DNA of 64,000 nucleotides from the NCBI GenBank assembly GCA_963826055.1, contig CAWGVO010000010.1, forward strand, positions 40,973 through 104,972. Direction: 5' to 3'. Below, piece after piece: positions 48,122-56,547 of this stretch. Origin of the DNA: JBBDMC01 sp963826055. GTDB lineage: Bacteria > Pseudomonadota > Alphaproteobacteria > Rhizobiales > Kaistiaceae. Below the pieces are notes generated by a model that ran no database searches, was not told the origin of the DNA, and saw only the letters and a program-made list of their open reading frames with translations. The position numbers were made by a program, and so were the translations under genes. The first letter of the stretch is position 1. Each line of letters begins with the position of its first letter.

Positions 48122-48274
48122 ATGAGCGTCGATGGTCATTCACAGGAGCGGGCGTACGCCGAGCAGGCAATGCGCTGGTACGGGTGGGGATCGCCGGTGG
48201 GGCTGGCGATCCTGCTGGTCGGCGCCGGACTGACGGCGCTGCTGGTGCGCCTGGCGATCGTCGGCGGACCGTAA
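48122..48274 (+). CDS. 50-residue membrane protein, divergent from marR-type gene
   Basis: Unrecognised. ATG 48122 follows GAGG with about 9 bases. The product has a soluble N-terminus (SVDGHSQERAYAEQAMRWYG) and one TM helix (GLAILLVGAGLTALLVRLAI). It shares the intergenic operator with the MarR gene, so it is the likely regulated output. It is too short for many gene lists. Confidence 0.65.
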   Translation: MSVDGHSQERAYAEQAMRWYGWGSPVGLAILLVGAGLTALLVRLAIVGGP

Positions 48275-48280
48275 GCGGGC

Positions 48281-48479
48281 CTACTCCTCGAGCGGGCGCG
48301 CCTCCTCGGGCAGCATGATCGGGATGCCGTCGCGGATCGGGTAGGCGAGCTTGGCGGCGCGGCTGATCAGCTCCTGGCGCTCCGGCGTCGTACTCGAGCG
48401 TCGTCTTGGTCAGCGGGCAGACGAGGATCTCGAGGAGCTTGGGGTCGACGGCGCCGGCGGCGCGGACGGGATCGGTCAT
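48281..48479 (-). CDS. Trm112-family protein (UPF0434), one frameshift
   Basis: A small zinc-ribbon-like adaptor, stimulating methyltransferases in other organisms. PKLLEILVCPLTKTTLEYD is followed, after a base insertion near 48392, by ERQELISRAAKLAYPIRDGI and IMLPEEARPLEE to the stop at 48281. Only one of the usual cysteines is visible. It follows the Lon-N gene after 9 bases. Confidence 0.85.
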
Positions 48480-48488
48480 GGTGGCCCC

Positions 48489-49157
48489 CTAGTGGAGCAT
48501 CTGCCCGCCGTCGGCGGTCGGCGGCAAGCGACATCTCGGTGATGGCGACCAGGGTCTCGGCGCGGGCACGCAGGTCCGGGGCCTCCAGCAGCGCCTGTTT
48601 CTCGGCAGGGCCGAACGGCGCCATCATCGCCAGCGTGTTGACCAGCGTCTCATTCGAGGCGCGGCCGACGGCCTCCCAGTCGGCGTCGAGGTTGTGCGCG
48701 CTGAGGTAGGCGCCGAAGGTCTTGAGCACGGAATCGCGGTCGACCGCTTCGTTGCCGATGTCGTGGAAGTCGGCGGCGAACGGCGCCGCCGTGATGCGGC
48801 AGCGGCGGAACGGCGTCGACGTCGCCAGCTCCTCGACGATGCGAAAGCGGGCGATGCCGGTGAGGTTGATCATGTAGCGGTTGTCGCCGGTCTCGGCGAA
48901 GGAGGTGATGCGGCCGGCGCAGCCGACCGTGCACAGCCGTGGTTGCGGCGAGTGTCGGAGGCGGCGGGATCCGGCTGGACCATGCCGATGATGCGATCGC
49001 CGCAAAGCGCGGCCTCGACCATGGCGAGGTAGCGCGGCTCGAAGATGTTGAGCGGCATGTCGGCGCGCGGCAGCAGCAGCGCCGCCGCCAGCGGAAAGAC
49101 CGGAATCGCCTCCGGCAAGGATTCAGGGCAGCTGTAGGTGCAGTTGCCGGCCTTCAT
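48489..49157 (-). CDS. Lon N-terminal (LON substrate-binding) domain protein, two frameshifts
   Basis: Contains only the N-terminal substrate-binding domain of Lon, without ATPase or protease. PVFPLAAALLLPRADMPLNI and FEPRYLAMVEAAL are in the first frame. Near 48945 the frame shifts to LCTVGCAGRITSFAETGDNR and LTGIARFRIVEELATSTPFR. A second shift near 48510 leads to the natural end TADGGQMLH. Such proteins are widespread and of unknown role. Operon with cnoX upstream and trm112 downstream. Confidence 0.85.
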
Positions 49158-49169
49158 CCGGTTTTCGCC

Positions 49170-50087
49170 TCAGGCGAACAGCAGCGCCGAAAGCCGTCTG
49201 CGGCCGGCGAGCGTCGCCTCATCCATCGGCCCCCAGGCCTCGAAAAACTGCACGAGCTGCTTGCGGGCCTTCTCATCGTTCCAACTACGGTCCTTGGCGA
49301 CGATTTCAAGGAGGCGATCGGTGGCGCCCTCGCGATCGTCCGCGGCGTTGAGGAGGAGGGCGAGGTCGAAGCGGGCCTGATGGTCGAGCGGATTGGCGGC
49401 GATGCGGGCCACCAGCGCGGCGGGGTCACCGAGGCTGGCGGTCTGGGCGGCGAGATCGAGCTGGGCGCGCACGCCGGCCACGGCGGGGTCGTTGGCGACG
49501 GAGGCGGGGAGCGTGGCGAGCGCGCTGCGGGCGGCATCGAGGTCGCCGCGGGCGAGGTGGCAGCGGGCAAGGCCGGTGGTGGCCGGCACCGATTGCGGCT
49601 CGCTCTGCAGGGCGGCGGCAAAATGCTCGGCGGCGGCGGCAAGGTCGCCGGCCTCCAGCAGACGGTCGCCCTCCTCGACCAGCAGGGCGGCGTCGGACGG
49701 AGCGGCGGGACCGGCGACCCGCTCGATGAACGCCTTCACCTGGCTCTCAGGCAGGGCGCCGACGAAACCGTCGACCGCCTGGCCGTTGGAGAAGGCGATC
49801 ACCGCCGGGATCGACTGGATGCCAAGCTGGCCGGCGACGGCGGGGTGCTCGTCGATGTTCATCTTGACCAGGCGGACGGTGCCGCCGGCGGCGTTCACGG
49901 CCTTCTCGATGATGGGGGAGAGGGTGCGGCAGGGCCCGCACCAAGGGGCCCAGAAGTCGACGAGGACCGGCTGGCGTTTGGATTCCTCCAGCACGTCGGC
50001 GGCGAAGGCCTGGGTGGTGGTGTCCTTGATCAGGGCGGCGCCGTTGCCCGCCGGGGCGGCGGAGGCGCCGATGTCGGTGAAGGTCAT
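49170..50087 (-). CDS. cnoX: Thioredoxin-TPR co-chaperone CnoX
   Basis: A 305-residue protein: thioredoxin domain with a complete redox motif WCGPC (about residues 50-54, in DFWAPWCGPCRTLSP) and cis-Pro loop (IQSIPAVIAF), then TPR-like repeats (LLEAGDLAAAAEHFAAAL, RCHLARGDLDAARSAL). CnoX protects proteins from hypochlorous stress and hands them to GroEL or DnaK. Start MTFTD at 50087 (an earlier ATG at 50099 is in frame). Confidence 0.9.
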   Translation of the reverse strand: MTFTDIGASAAPAGNGAALIKDTTTQAFAADVLEESKRQPVLVDFWAPWCGPCRTLSPIIEKAVNAAGGTVRLVKMNIDEHPAVAGQLGIQSIPAVIAFSNGQAVDGFVGALPESQVKAFIERVAGPAAPSDAALLVEEGDRLLEAGDLAAAAEHFAAALQSEPQSVPATTGLARCHLARGDLDAARSALATLPASVANDPAVAGVRAQLDLAAQTASLGDPAALVARIAANPLDHQARFDLALLLNAADDREGATDRLLEIVAKDRSWNDEKARKQLVQFFEAWGPMDEATLAGRRRLSALLFA

Positions 50088-50173
50088 GGTCGGTTCCATG
50101 GGTTCCCGGCCGCTTCTTGCCGGCGGCCGACGTTACGGTTGCTCGGCCCCAATATGGAGCGTCGGGGCGGTTT

Positions 50174-50678
50174 TCACAATTCGCCGGAAACGGGGACGAT
50201 CGCCGGCCGGTGGCCGGTCGCGGCGAGGAAGGCGACGAGGTCGTCGTCGCGGATGGTGGTGGTGGCGGTGTTGGCGAGGGGGTGGCAGTTGATCAGAGGG
50301 CTCGCCATCAGAGCGCGGTCGAGGATGACGGTGACGCGGCCGCCGGTGTCGTTAAGGGCGGCGAACGGGGTGACGGCGCCGGGCGGGACGCCCAGAACCT
50401 CCATCAGCAGGTCGGCGCTGCCGAAGGACAGGCGGCCGGAGGCGCCGATGACCGTGTGCAGGCGCTTGAGGTCAAGGACCGCATGCTCCCCGGCGGTGAC
50501 CAGGAACAGGGCGCCCTTTCTTGTCCTTGAGGAACAGGTTCTTGGTGTGGGCGCCGGGAATCTCGCCACGGAGCGAGCGCGACTGCTCGACGGTGAAAAG
50601 CGCAACGTGCTCGACCGTGGTGGTGGCGATGCCGAGGCGGGCGAGCATCGCCATCAGGTCGGCGGGCGTGGCGGGCAT
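50174..50678 (-). CDS. YbaK/ProX-type aminoacyl-tRNA deacylase, one frameshift
   Basis: An editing protein that hydrolyses mischarged tRNA. The first frame gives LARLGIATTTVEHVALFTVE and GEIPGAHTKNLFLKDKKG; near 50520 the frame shifts to ALFLVTAGEHAVLDLKRLHT, LSFGSADLLMEVLGVPPGAV and NCHPLANTATTTIRDDDLVA. The KNLFLKDKKG-LFLV core is typical of ProX-like proteins. Start ATG 50676-50678. Confidence 0.88.
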
Positions 50679-50799
50679 GGCGTTTCCCCGGTGTGGGGCA
50701 GGGATAAACGAGGCGGCGTTCGGCCGGCAAGGGCGGCGATATTGCAATGGCCGCAACGGGGGCGATATAAGCGGCGCTGGCGCACGTCGTGCGCCACGA

Positions 50800-50874
50800 G
50801 CGGGTGTAGCTCAGGGGTAGAGCACAACCTTGCCAAGGTTGGGGTCGAGGGTTCGAATCCCTTCGCCCGCTCCA
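50800..50874 (+). tRNA. tRNA-Gly (GCC), with encoded CCA
   Basis: A 75-base tRNA. The acceptor stem GCGGGTG pairs with CGCCCGC (one G-U), the D arm TAGCTCAGGGGTAGAGC is standard, anticodon GCC is at 50832-50834, the T loop is GGTTCGAATCC, and CCA is encoded. Its 3' half is repeated at 51548-51580. Confidence 0.97.
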
Positions 50875-51143
50875 ACATTCCAACATCGTCAGAGTGGCCG
50901 GAAGCGGCGGTTTCTGCGGGCTTTGGGCCGGTAGCGTCTGAGGTCAGCGGGGCGCTCTGAGGTGGCGTAGAAAGGCCGTGGTTACCAGCGGGTTACAGGC
51001 TCGGCGCCTGGACGCGAAATGAAGTCGTGGTGTCCGGGGAATGCGCTCGGGTGCGACGGGGTGAAGTCCAACCCCTTCATGAACTGGCAGATTTGACAGC
51101 CCGCCGAGAAGCCGGGCCCCACTCAAGGAAGCAAAAGGAACTG

Positions 51144-51548
51144 ATGAGAAAGAGCCTTACTCCAGACTTTCACGATCGACGCAAGGATGCTGCAAAGGCG
51201 CGATCGGCCCTGCTTGCCAAGTTTAACGCGGCGCCTCGCCCAGATGATCCGCTTGTCATCGAGAAGCGTCGTGAACGCGAGGCCATTGCTAGGGCCAGAG
51301 AGGCGCGGCGGGCCGAACGGGAGCGCGCTCGACAGGCGGAGCAAGCGGCGCGCGAGCATGCCGCTGCGGAGGCAGAACGCATCGCAGCCGAAGAAGCTGC
51401 GCGTGCTGCTGCCGAGGCGGCCGAGCGCGAGGCGGCACTCAAAGCCGAGCAGAAGGCCGCCCGTGATGAGCGTTACGCTGCCAGAAAATTAGCGAAGAAA
51501 GAGCGCCGCAAGGGCACAGCGCGGGTCGAAAGACGCTATCGAGCCTAG
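51144..51548 (+). CDS. DUF6481 family protein
   Basis: A 134-residue, highly charged, probably all-helical protein: DFHDRRKDAAKARSALLAKF, APRPDDPLVIEKRREREAI, then Ala/Arg/Glu repeats typical of coiled coils. This is DUF6481, unknown function, frequent in alphaproteobacteria. The ATG at 51144 has AAGGAA just upstream. Its stop TAG (51546-51548) overlaps the first base of the duplicated tRNA end. Confidence 0.8.
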   Translation: MRKSLTPDFHDRRKDAAKARSALLAKFNAAPRPDDPLVIEKRREREAIARAREARRAERERARQAEQAAREHAAAEAERIAAEEAARAAAEAAEREAALKAEQKAARDERYAARKLAKKERRKGTARVERRYRA

Positions 51549-51580
51549 GGTCGAGGGTTCGATCCCTTCGCCCGCTCCAA
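51548..51580 (+). repeat. Duplicated tRNA-Gly 3' end (att-like)
   Basis: 33 bases identical to tRNA positions 50842-50875 apart from one deleted A in the T loop. It marks the far boundary of the insert. Confidence 0.85.
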
Positions 51581-51587
51581 TTTCTTC

Positions 51588-52577
51588 CTATCGCACCAGC
51601 CGTTCGCGGCCGTACAGCAACAGCATGACAATGATGACGGCGCCGTAGATGATCTGGCGGCCGAACTCCTGCATCTGCATCACCGACAGGATCGACTGAA
51701 GGAGGGTGATCAGGATGACGCCGGCGACCGTGCCGAGATAGCTGCCCCGACCGCCGAGGATCGAGGTGCCGCCGAGGACGACGGCGGCGATCGACGGCAG
51801 CAAGTAGGCATCACCCATCGACTGTGCCGCTTTGGATGCGTAGCCGGCGAGGAGCACGCCGCCGAAGGCGGCCAGGCCACCGGAGATGGCAAAGGCCGTC
51901 ATGACGATCCGGCGCGTGTTGACACCGGAGAGATAGGCGGCGCGCTCGCGGTTCCCAATGCCATAAACGGCGCGGCCGAACGTGGTGCGTGACAGCAGAA
52001 AGACCATGGCGCCGCCGATGGCCGCCCACACGATGACCGCGTTCGGAAGCTGCGGAATAGCGAAGCCGGTGGCGAGGTAGCGCATGGGCGGCGAGGCGAA
52101 ATCGCGGGGCGAGAAGCCGCCCGAATAGACCACCATCAATCCTTGGGCGACGGCGTTGGTGGCGAGCGTGATGATCATCGACGGGATGCGGAGGTAGGCG
52201 ACCCCGAAGCCGTTAAGTAGACCGAGGGCGACGCCGCACAGGATACCTACCGGCACCGAGAGGACGACCCCGGCGGTCCCCCACGAGGCGACGGCACAGG
52301 CCATCATGGCACCGGTGGTCACCACCCACGGCACCGACAAGTCGATCTGGCCAAGCAGGATGACCAGCATCATACCGGTCGCGATGACGCCCAGGAACGA
52401 AGCGACCTTGAGCTGCTGCAACAGGTATTCGGGAGACAGGAAGTTTTCGGAGTAGAGACTGCCGAGAAGCAGCAGCACGACGATGCACGCAAAGGCGATC
52501 GCCACCGCCGGATCGCGGCGAATGGCGGCCGGCACGAAATCGACCAGACGGCGCCCGCTCTCGCTTGCCTGGTTCAC
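51588..52577 (-). CDS. CUT2 sugar ABC transporter permease 1
   Basis: A 329-residue polytopic permease of the ribose/galactofuranose class: GVIATGMMLVILLGQIDLSV and LPSIAAVVLGGTSILGGRGS are the family signatures (the EAA-like loop). The start is GTG 52575-52577, overlapping the previous stop as GTGA, so translation is coupled. Two different permeases and one ATPase imply a heterodimeric channel as in the YtfQRT-YjfF system. Confidence 0.9.
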   Translation of the reverse strand: MNQASESGRRLVDFVPAAIRRDPAVAIAFACIVVLLLLGSLYSENFLSPEYLLQQLKVASFLGVIATGMMLVILLGQIDLSVPWVVTTGAMMACAVASWGTAGVVLSVPVGILCGVALGLLNGFGVAYLRIPSMIITLATNAVAQGLMVVYSGGFSPRDFASPPMRYLATGFAIPQLPNAVIVWAAIGGAMVFLLSRTTFGRAVYGIGNRERAAYLSGVNTRRIVMTAFAISGGLAAFGGVLLAGYASKAAQSMGDAYLLPSIAAVVLGGTSILGGRGSYLGTVAGVILITLLQSILSVMQMQEFGRQIIYGAVIIVMLLLYGRERLVR

Positions 52578-53578
52578 AGGAACCACTCGAGCCGGTTGCG
52601 GACCCTGAAGAGGCCAAACGCCGTGAGACTCACGGCCAGCATCAGCACGACTCCCTGGAAGAGCGGCTGCCACAGGGGGTCGAAGTCGAAGACGAAGAGA
52701 AGGTCGCCGATGGTGCGGAAGGCGAGCGCGCCGAAGATCGCGCCTATGACGCTGCCGGTGCCGCCATAGAGCGACACGCCGCCGAGCACCACGGCGGCGA
52801 TGGAGAAGAGCGTGTAGGTCGAGCCCGAGGCGTAAGCCGCCTCGCCGGTGTAGGTGAAGAACGTCAGGAACAGGCCGCCCATGCCGGCAAGCAGCCCGGA
52901 AAGCGTGTAGGCGACGAACTTCGCCTTGCGGATCGGGACGCCGGACATGTAGGCGGCGACCTCGGAGGAGCCGGCCGCGTAGGCGGCGCGGCCGACGGCG
53001 GAACGGCTGTAGGGAATCCACACGATCAACACCACCACGAGCAGCACCACGAGGCTCGCCGGAATGACGTCGAAGAACTTCCCTGTCATGAAGTCGGCCA
53101 GGTCGCCGTTGACGCTGCCGCCGGGATACGGCCTGAGCGCCAGCGCGATGCCGTAGTAGATCGCGCCGGTGGCGATGGTCGTGACGATCGGCTGCAGCCG
53201 CCCGAAAATGACGATGGCGCCGTTCACGGCGCCGCAGGCGGCGCCGACCGCGAGCACGCCGATTGCACCGAGCGTCGTCTGGAAGACGTCGCCGACGACG
53301 ATCCACGAGGCGAGGCAGTTAGTCAGCGTGAAGGTCATGCCGACCGACAGGTCGATGCCGGCGGTGATCACGACCAGCGTCTGCGCCATCGCAACGAACG
53401 CCAGCAGCACCGCCTTGTTGGCGGCGGTCTGCGCCACGTTGGTGACGACCTGCTCGGTGAAGCCACGGTTTGCGATCGCCGGGTGGTTGACCAGGTAGAT
53501 CGCGAACATCATCACGAAGATGCCGAGCGCCAGCAGCGTGCCGCGCTGCTCGGCGAGCCAGAACCGCCACTCCTTCAC
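52574..53578 (-). CDS. CUT2 sugar ABC transporter permease 2
   Basis: A 334-residue permease: MAQTLVVITAGIDLSVGMTF and FSIAAVVLGGVSLYGGTGSV are the signatures. It differs clearly from permease 1. Its start overlaps the ATPase stop by 4 bases (53575-53578), so the operon is continuous. Confidence 0.9.
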   Translation of the reverse strand: MKEWRFWLAEQRGTLLALGIFVMMFAIYLVNHPAIANRGFTEQVVTNVAQTAANKAVLLAFVAMAQTLVVITAGIDLSVGMTFTLTNCLASWIVVGDVFQTTLGAIGVLAVGAACGAVNGAIVIFGRLQPIVTTIATGAIYYGIALALRPYPGGSVNGDLADFMTGKFFDVIPASLVVLLVVVLIVWIPYSRSAVGRAAYAAGSSEVAAYMSGVPIRKAKFVAYTLSGLLAGMGGLFLTFFTYTGEAAYASGSTYTLFSIAAVVLGGVSLYGGTGSVIGAIFGALAFRTIGDLLFVFDFDPLWQPLFQGVVLMLAVSLTAFGLFRVRNRLEWFL

Positions 53579-55140
53579 GCCTTCATCGCCGGCGCCTCGC
53601 CGGCCTCCTCCGTCTGGATATTCAGGGCGCTCGCGACCAGAGCACGCTCTGTGATCTCATCACCGACGAGTTCGCGCTGGATTGCGCCGTCGTAGAGCAC
53701 GAGGACACGGTCGCAGCAGCCGATCAGCTCGTCGTAGTCGGTCGAGTAGAAAACGATCGCGGCGCCCGCGTCGGCAAGCTTGCGCAAGAGTTGATAAATC
53801 TCTTGCTTGGTGCCGACGTCGATGCCCCGGGTTGGATCGTTGAGCAGGATGATGCGTGGCTCGCGCATCAGCCACTTGGCAATGACCACCTTCTGCTGGT
53901 TGCCGCCGGAAAGATTGCCGACGGCGATGTCGGTGCCATCGGTGCGGATGGCGAGCAGCTTGATGACGTCGTCGACGAGCCGCATTTCGGCGGCGTTGTC
54001 GATGACGCCGCCGCGGGCAACCCGATCGAGGCTGGCGAAGGAGAGGTTGTCGCGCACCGACATCGGAAGCATCAGTCCCTCGGTCTTGCGATCCTCGGGG
54101 ATAAGCGCCATGCCGACGGCCGGCGCCTTGGCGCGCTCCGGGCTGTTGATCCGCACCGGCTTGCCATCGACGAGCACGCTGCCCGAGCAGCCGCGCAGCA
54201 CCCCGAAGAGGGCGAGCAGGAGCTCGCGCTGCCCCTGCCCGTCCAGGCCGCCAAGCCCGACGACCTCACCGGCGTGCACCGACAGCGACACGTCCCTGAG
54301 GCGGTCCGTCCACGAGAGCGAGCGGGCCTCCAGCACTGGCGGGTTGCCGTCGCCGGGGCGCGCCCCCGACTTCGGCGGAAAGACGTGGCTGTATTCCCGG
54401 CCGATCATCATCTCGATGACCTCGTTGTCGGTCTTGGTGCCGGCTTCGTAGGTCGCGACGTTCTGGCCGTTGCGGAACACGGTGCACTCGTCGGCCAGCT
54501 CGGCGATCTCGTGCATGCGGTGCGAAATGTAGAGAAGCGCCAGTCCCTCGGAGCGCAGCCGCTTCAGCACCTCGAAGACGCGCGCCACGTCGGCGGAAGT
54601 CAGCGCCGACGTCGCCTCGTCGAGGATCAGGATGCGCGGTCTGCGGGCCAGCGCCTTTGCGATTTCCACCATCTGGCGGCGCGATAGCGGCAAGTCCTTG
54701 ACTAGCGTGCGCGGGTGGATGTCGGGCGCGCCGGCGCGTGCGAGCGCGTCCTCGGCGATGCGTCGTTGGGCGGCGTGGTCGATGAGGCCGGCGCGGGTCG
54801 GCGGATGGGAAATCACGATGTTGTCGGCGACCGACAATTCGGGAATCAGGGACAGTTCCTGGAAGATGCACACGATGCCGGCGTCGGTCGCCGCCGACGG
54901 CGTCGCGAACCAGACTTCCCGGCCCTCGAACTCCATCCGGCCTTCGTCGGGCTCGACGACGCCGGACATGATCTTGATAAGCGTCGACTTGCCGGCGCCA
55001 TTCTCGCCAAGGATGGCGTGTATGCGGCCGGCGGTGACCGTCAGCTCCGCCCGGTCGAGCGCATGCACACCGCCGTAACGCTTGGTAACCCCGCTCATGC
55101 GAAAGAGCGGAGTCGCGTCGCCCGCGGCCGTCACGTCCAT
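53575..55140 (-). CDS. CUT2 sugar ABC transporter ATPase (two NBDs)
   Basis: A 521-residue tandem ATPase. NBD1 has Walker A GENGAGKST, signature LSRRQMVEIAKAL (not LSGGQ) and Walker B ILILDEATSAL. NBD2 has degenerate Walker A GGLDGQGQREL, signature LSGGNQQKVVIAKWL and IILLNDPTRGID, with Asp for the usual Glu. This asymmetry is normal for CUT2. Start ATG 55138-55140 with GGAGG upstream. Confidence 0.93.
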   Translation of the reverse strand: MDVTAAGDATPLFRMSGVTKRYGGVHALDRAELTVTAGRIHAILGENGAGKSTLIKIMSGVVEPDEGRMEFEGREVWFATPSAATDAGIVCIFQELSLIPELSVADNIVISHPPTRAGLIDHAAQRRIAEDALARAGAPDIHPRTLVKDLPLSRRQMVEIAKALARRPRILILDEATSALTSADVARVFEVLKRLRSEGLALLYISHRMHEIAELADECTVFRNGQNVATYEAGTKTDNEVIEMMIGREYSHVFPPKSGARPGDGNPPVLEARSLSWTDRLRDVSLSVHAGEVVGLGGLDGQGQRELLLALFGVLRGCSGSVLVDGKPVRINSPERAKAPAVGMALIPEDRKTEGLMLPMSVRDNLSFASLDRVARGGVIDNAAEMRLVDDVIKLLAIRTDGTDIAVGNLSGGNQQKVVIAKWLMREPRIILLNDPTRGIDVGTKQEIYQLLRKLADAGAAIVFYSTDYDELIGCCDRVLVLYDGAIQRELVGDEITERALVASALNIQTEEAGEAPAMKA

Positions 55141-55190
55141 CACGCACTCCCTCCGCCAGGAGCTGTCGCCACGGTTCTTCAAGAAAGAAC

Positions 55191-55214
55191 GCCGCGGGGG
55201 TTGGGCCCCGCGGC
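55191..55214 (-). promoter_or_regulatory. Hairpin between binding-protein and ATPase genes
   Basis: Arms GCCGCGGGG/CCCCGCGGC with a short loop, followed on the minus strand by GTTCTTTCTT. A second dyad at 55222-55243 (AACCAGTAAG/CTTACTGGTT) overlaps the binding-protein stop. Such structures hold back transcription and raise binding-protein mRNA relative to the channel genes. Confidence 0.6.
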
Positions 55215-55234
55215 GCTGGGCAACCAGTAAGAAC

Positions 55235-56377
55235 TTACTGGTTTTCCTTGCTCTGGCCCATGATTTCCTGAGCCGTGAAATTGATGCCGCAGCTCGGGAA
55301 GGAGTTGCCGACGAAGAAGTTGTCGGACTGGTCGGGGAAGTAGTCCTGTCCGGCCTTCATGTTCGGGTCGGAAGCGACCGCCAGCGGCAGCTTGACCGAC
55401 TGGGGAACGACGTTGCCCTCGAGTGCGGCAATCGCGACCTTGATCGCAACCGCGACCTGGGCCGGACCGGTACCGGCCGACGTGCACTTGAGGCCGTCGG
55501 CGGAGTACTTCGCGCAGAACTTGCGGAAGCCGTTCTCTGTTTCGCCGCCGAACGGCACCATCGGGTGCTTGGCGTCGAGCATCGCCTGGACCACGCCGGT
55601 GTCGCCGCCCTGGGCGGTTATGCCGTCGAACGGACCGTTGGTGGCGATGGCGTCGGCTGTCACCTTCTGGGCGACGCCGTCGTCCCACTTGCCCATGACT
55701 TCCGTCACCTGCCACTTCTTGCCGGAACCGTCCAAGGTCTCGTGGATGCCGTTGTGGCGGTCGGTGTCGACTGACGTGCCAGCGACGCCGCGCACCTCGA
55801 GGATCTTGCCGCCGTTTGGCACATGGTCGATCAGCCACTTTGCCCACAGAACGCCGAGGCCCTTCTGGTCGACGTTGACGTTGATGTCGTCTTGGGTGTC
55901 GAGAATATTGTCGAAGGCGACCAGTATTACGCCGGCATCCTTGGCACGCTTGATGACCGGGCCGAAGGCGGTTGGGTTTTGCGCATCGACGACAATGGCG
56001 TCGTAGCCGGCGTCAATGAAGTTGTTGATCGCCGAAATCTGAGCCGGCACGTCTTCGCCGGTTGAAACGACCTTGAACTCTTTCACCTTAGCGGCCACAT
56101 CCGGCTGCGCAGCATACGCCTTGGCCGTCTGTATCATCTGGATGCGCCATGTGTTGGCGATGAAGCCATTGGCGAGTGCGATCCGGTATGGCCCGGCTTT
56201 GGCCGGGTATTTGAAGAACTTAGTATCAGCTGCCCACGGCGCGAAACATTGCGGATCAGCCGACGGCCCCGAGACGAGTTCCGGGCCCGCGGCACCTGCG
56301 GCGGTCTGCATCGCAAGCAGAGCACCGGCCGCGGCCGCGGTGCTGAGAACAAGGCGCAAGAGTGACGTCGATTTCAT
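55235..56377 (-). CDS. CUT2 sugar-binding periplasmic protein
   Basis: A 380-residue type I periplasmic binding protein. The signal peptide is LRLVLSTAAAAGALLAM with cleavage near AAGAAG. The fold is visible in RIALANGFIANTWRIQMIQT, AINNFIDAGYDAIVVDAQNP, ILVAFDNILDTQDDINVNVD and AIATNGPFDGITAQGGDTG. The start is ATG 56375-56377 with GGAGG upstream. The ligand could be a pentose, hexose or furanose; the sequence alone does not tell. Confidence 0.92.
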   Translation of the reverse strand: MKSTSLLRLVLSTAAAAGALLAMQTAAGAAGPELVSGPSADPQCFAPWAADTKFFKYPAKAGPYRIALANGFIANTWRIQMIQTAKAYAAQPDVAAKVKEFKVVSTGEDVPAQISAINNFIDAGYDAIVVDAQNPTAFGPVIKRAKDAGVILVAFDNILDTQDDINVNVDQKGLGVLWAKWLIDHVPNGGKILEVRGVAGTSVDTDRHNGIHETLDGSGKKWQVTEVMGKWDDGVAQKVTADAIATNGPFDGITAQGGDTGVVQAMLDAKHPMVPFGGETENGFRKFCAKYSADGLKCTSAGTGPAQVAVAIKVAIAALEGNVVPQSVKLPLAVASDPNMKAGQDYFPDQSDNFFVGNSFPSCGINFTAQEIMGQSKENQ

Positions 56378-56471
56378 CTGAATCCTCCCTGGTGAAACCT
56401 GAGCCCAGTCGTTGACCGCCAGGCGCCGGTTCACATTACTTTAGCGTGGCGATTTTTACCGCCAACCCAAG

Positions 56472-56499
56472 ATCTAAAATCAGATGAAAGCGTTGTCAA
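56472..56499 (-). promoter_or_regulatory. Promoter of the sugar transport operon with LacI operator
   Basis: Minus-strand -35 TTGACA (56494-56499), 16-base spacer, weak -10 TTAGAT (56472-56477). The spacer holds a CG-centred imperfect palindrome (TGAAAGCGTTGTCA on the plus strand), the form of LacI-family operators. Confidence 0.4.
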
Positions 56500-56547
56500 C
56501 AGAGCAAAGTGGCGCTAATCGTGGCTATTGTATTTAGGGAAAAAAGG

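Larger units (their letters stand above)
50875..51580. mobile_element. Mini-island at tRNA-Gly 3' end
   Basis: A 0.7 kb insert between the tRNA and a 33-base copy of its 3' end. That is the structure of a site-specific integration (the element regenerating the tRNA end). It carries only DUF6481, no integrase. It is either a satellite mobilised in trans or the remnant of a larger deletion. Confidence 0.55.
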
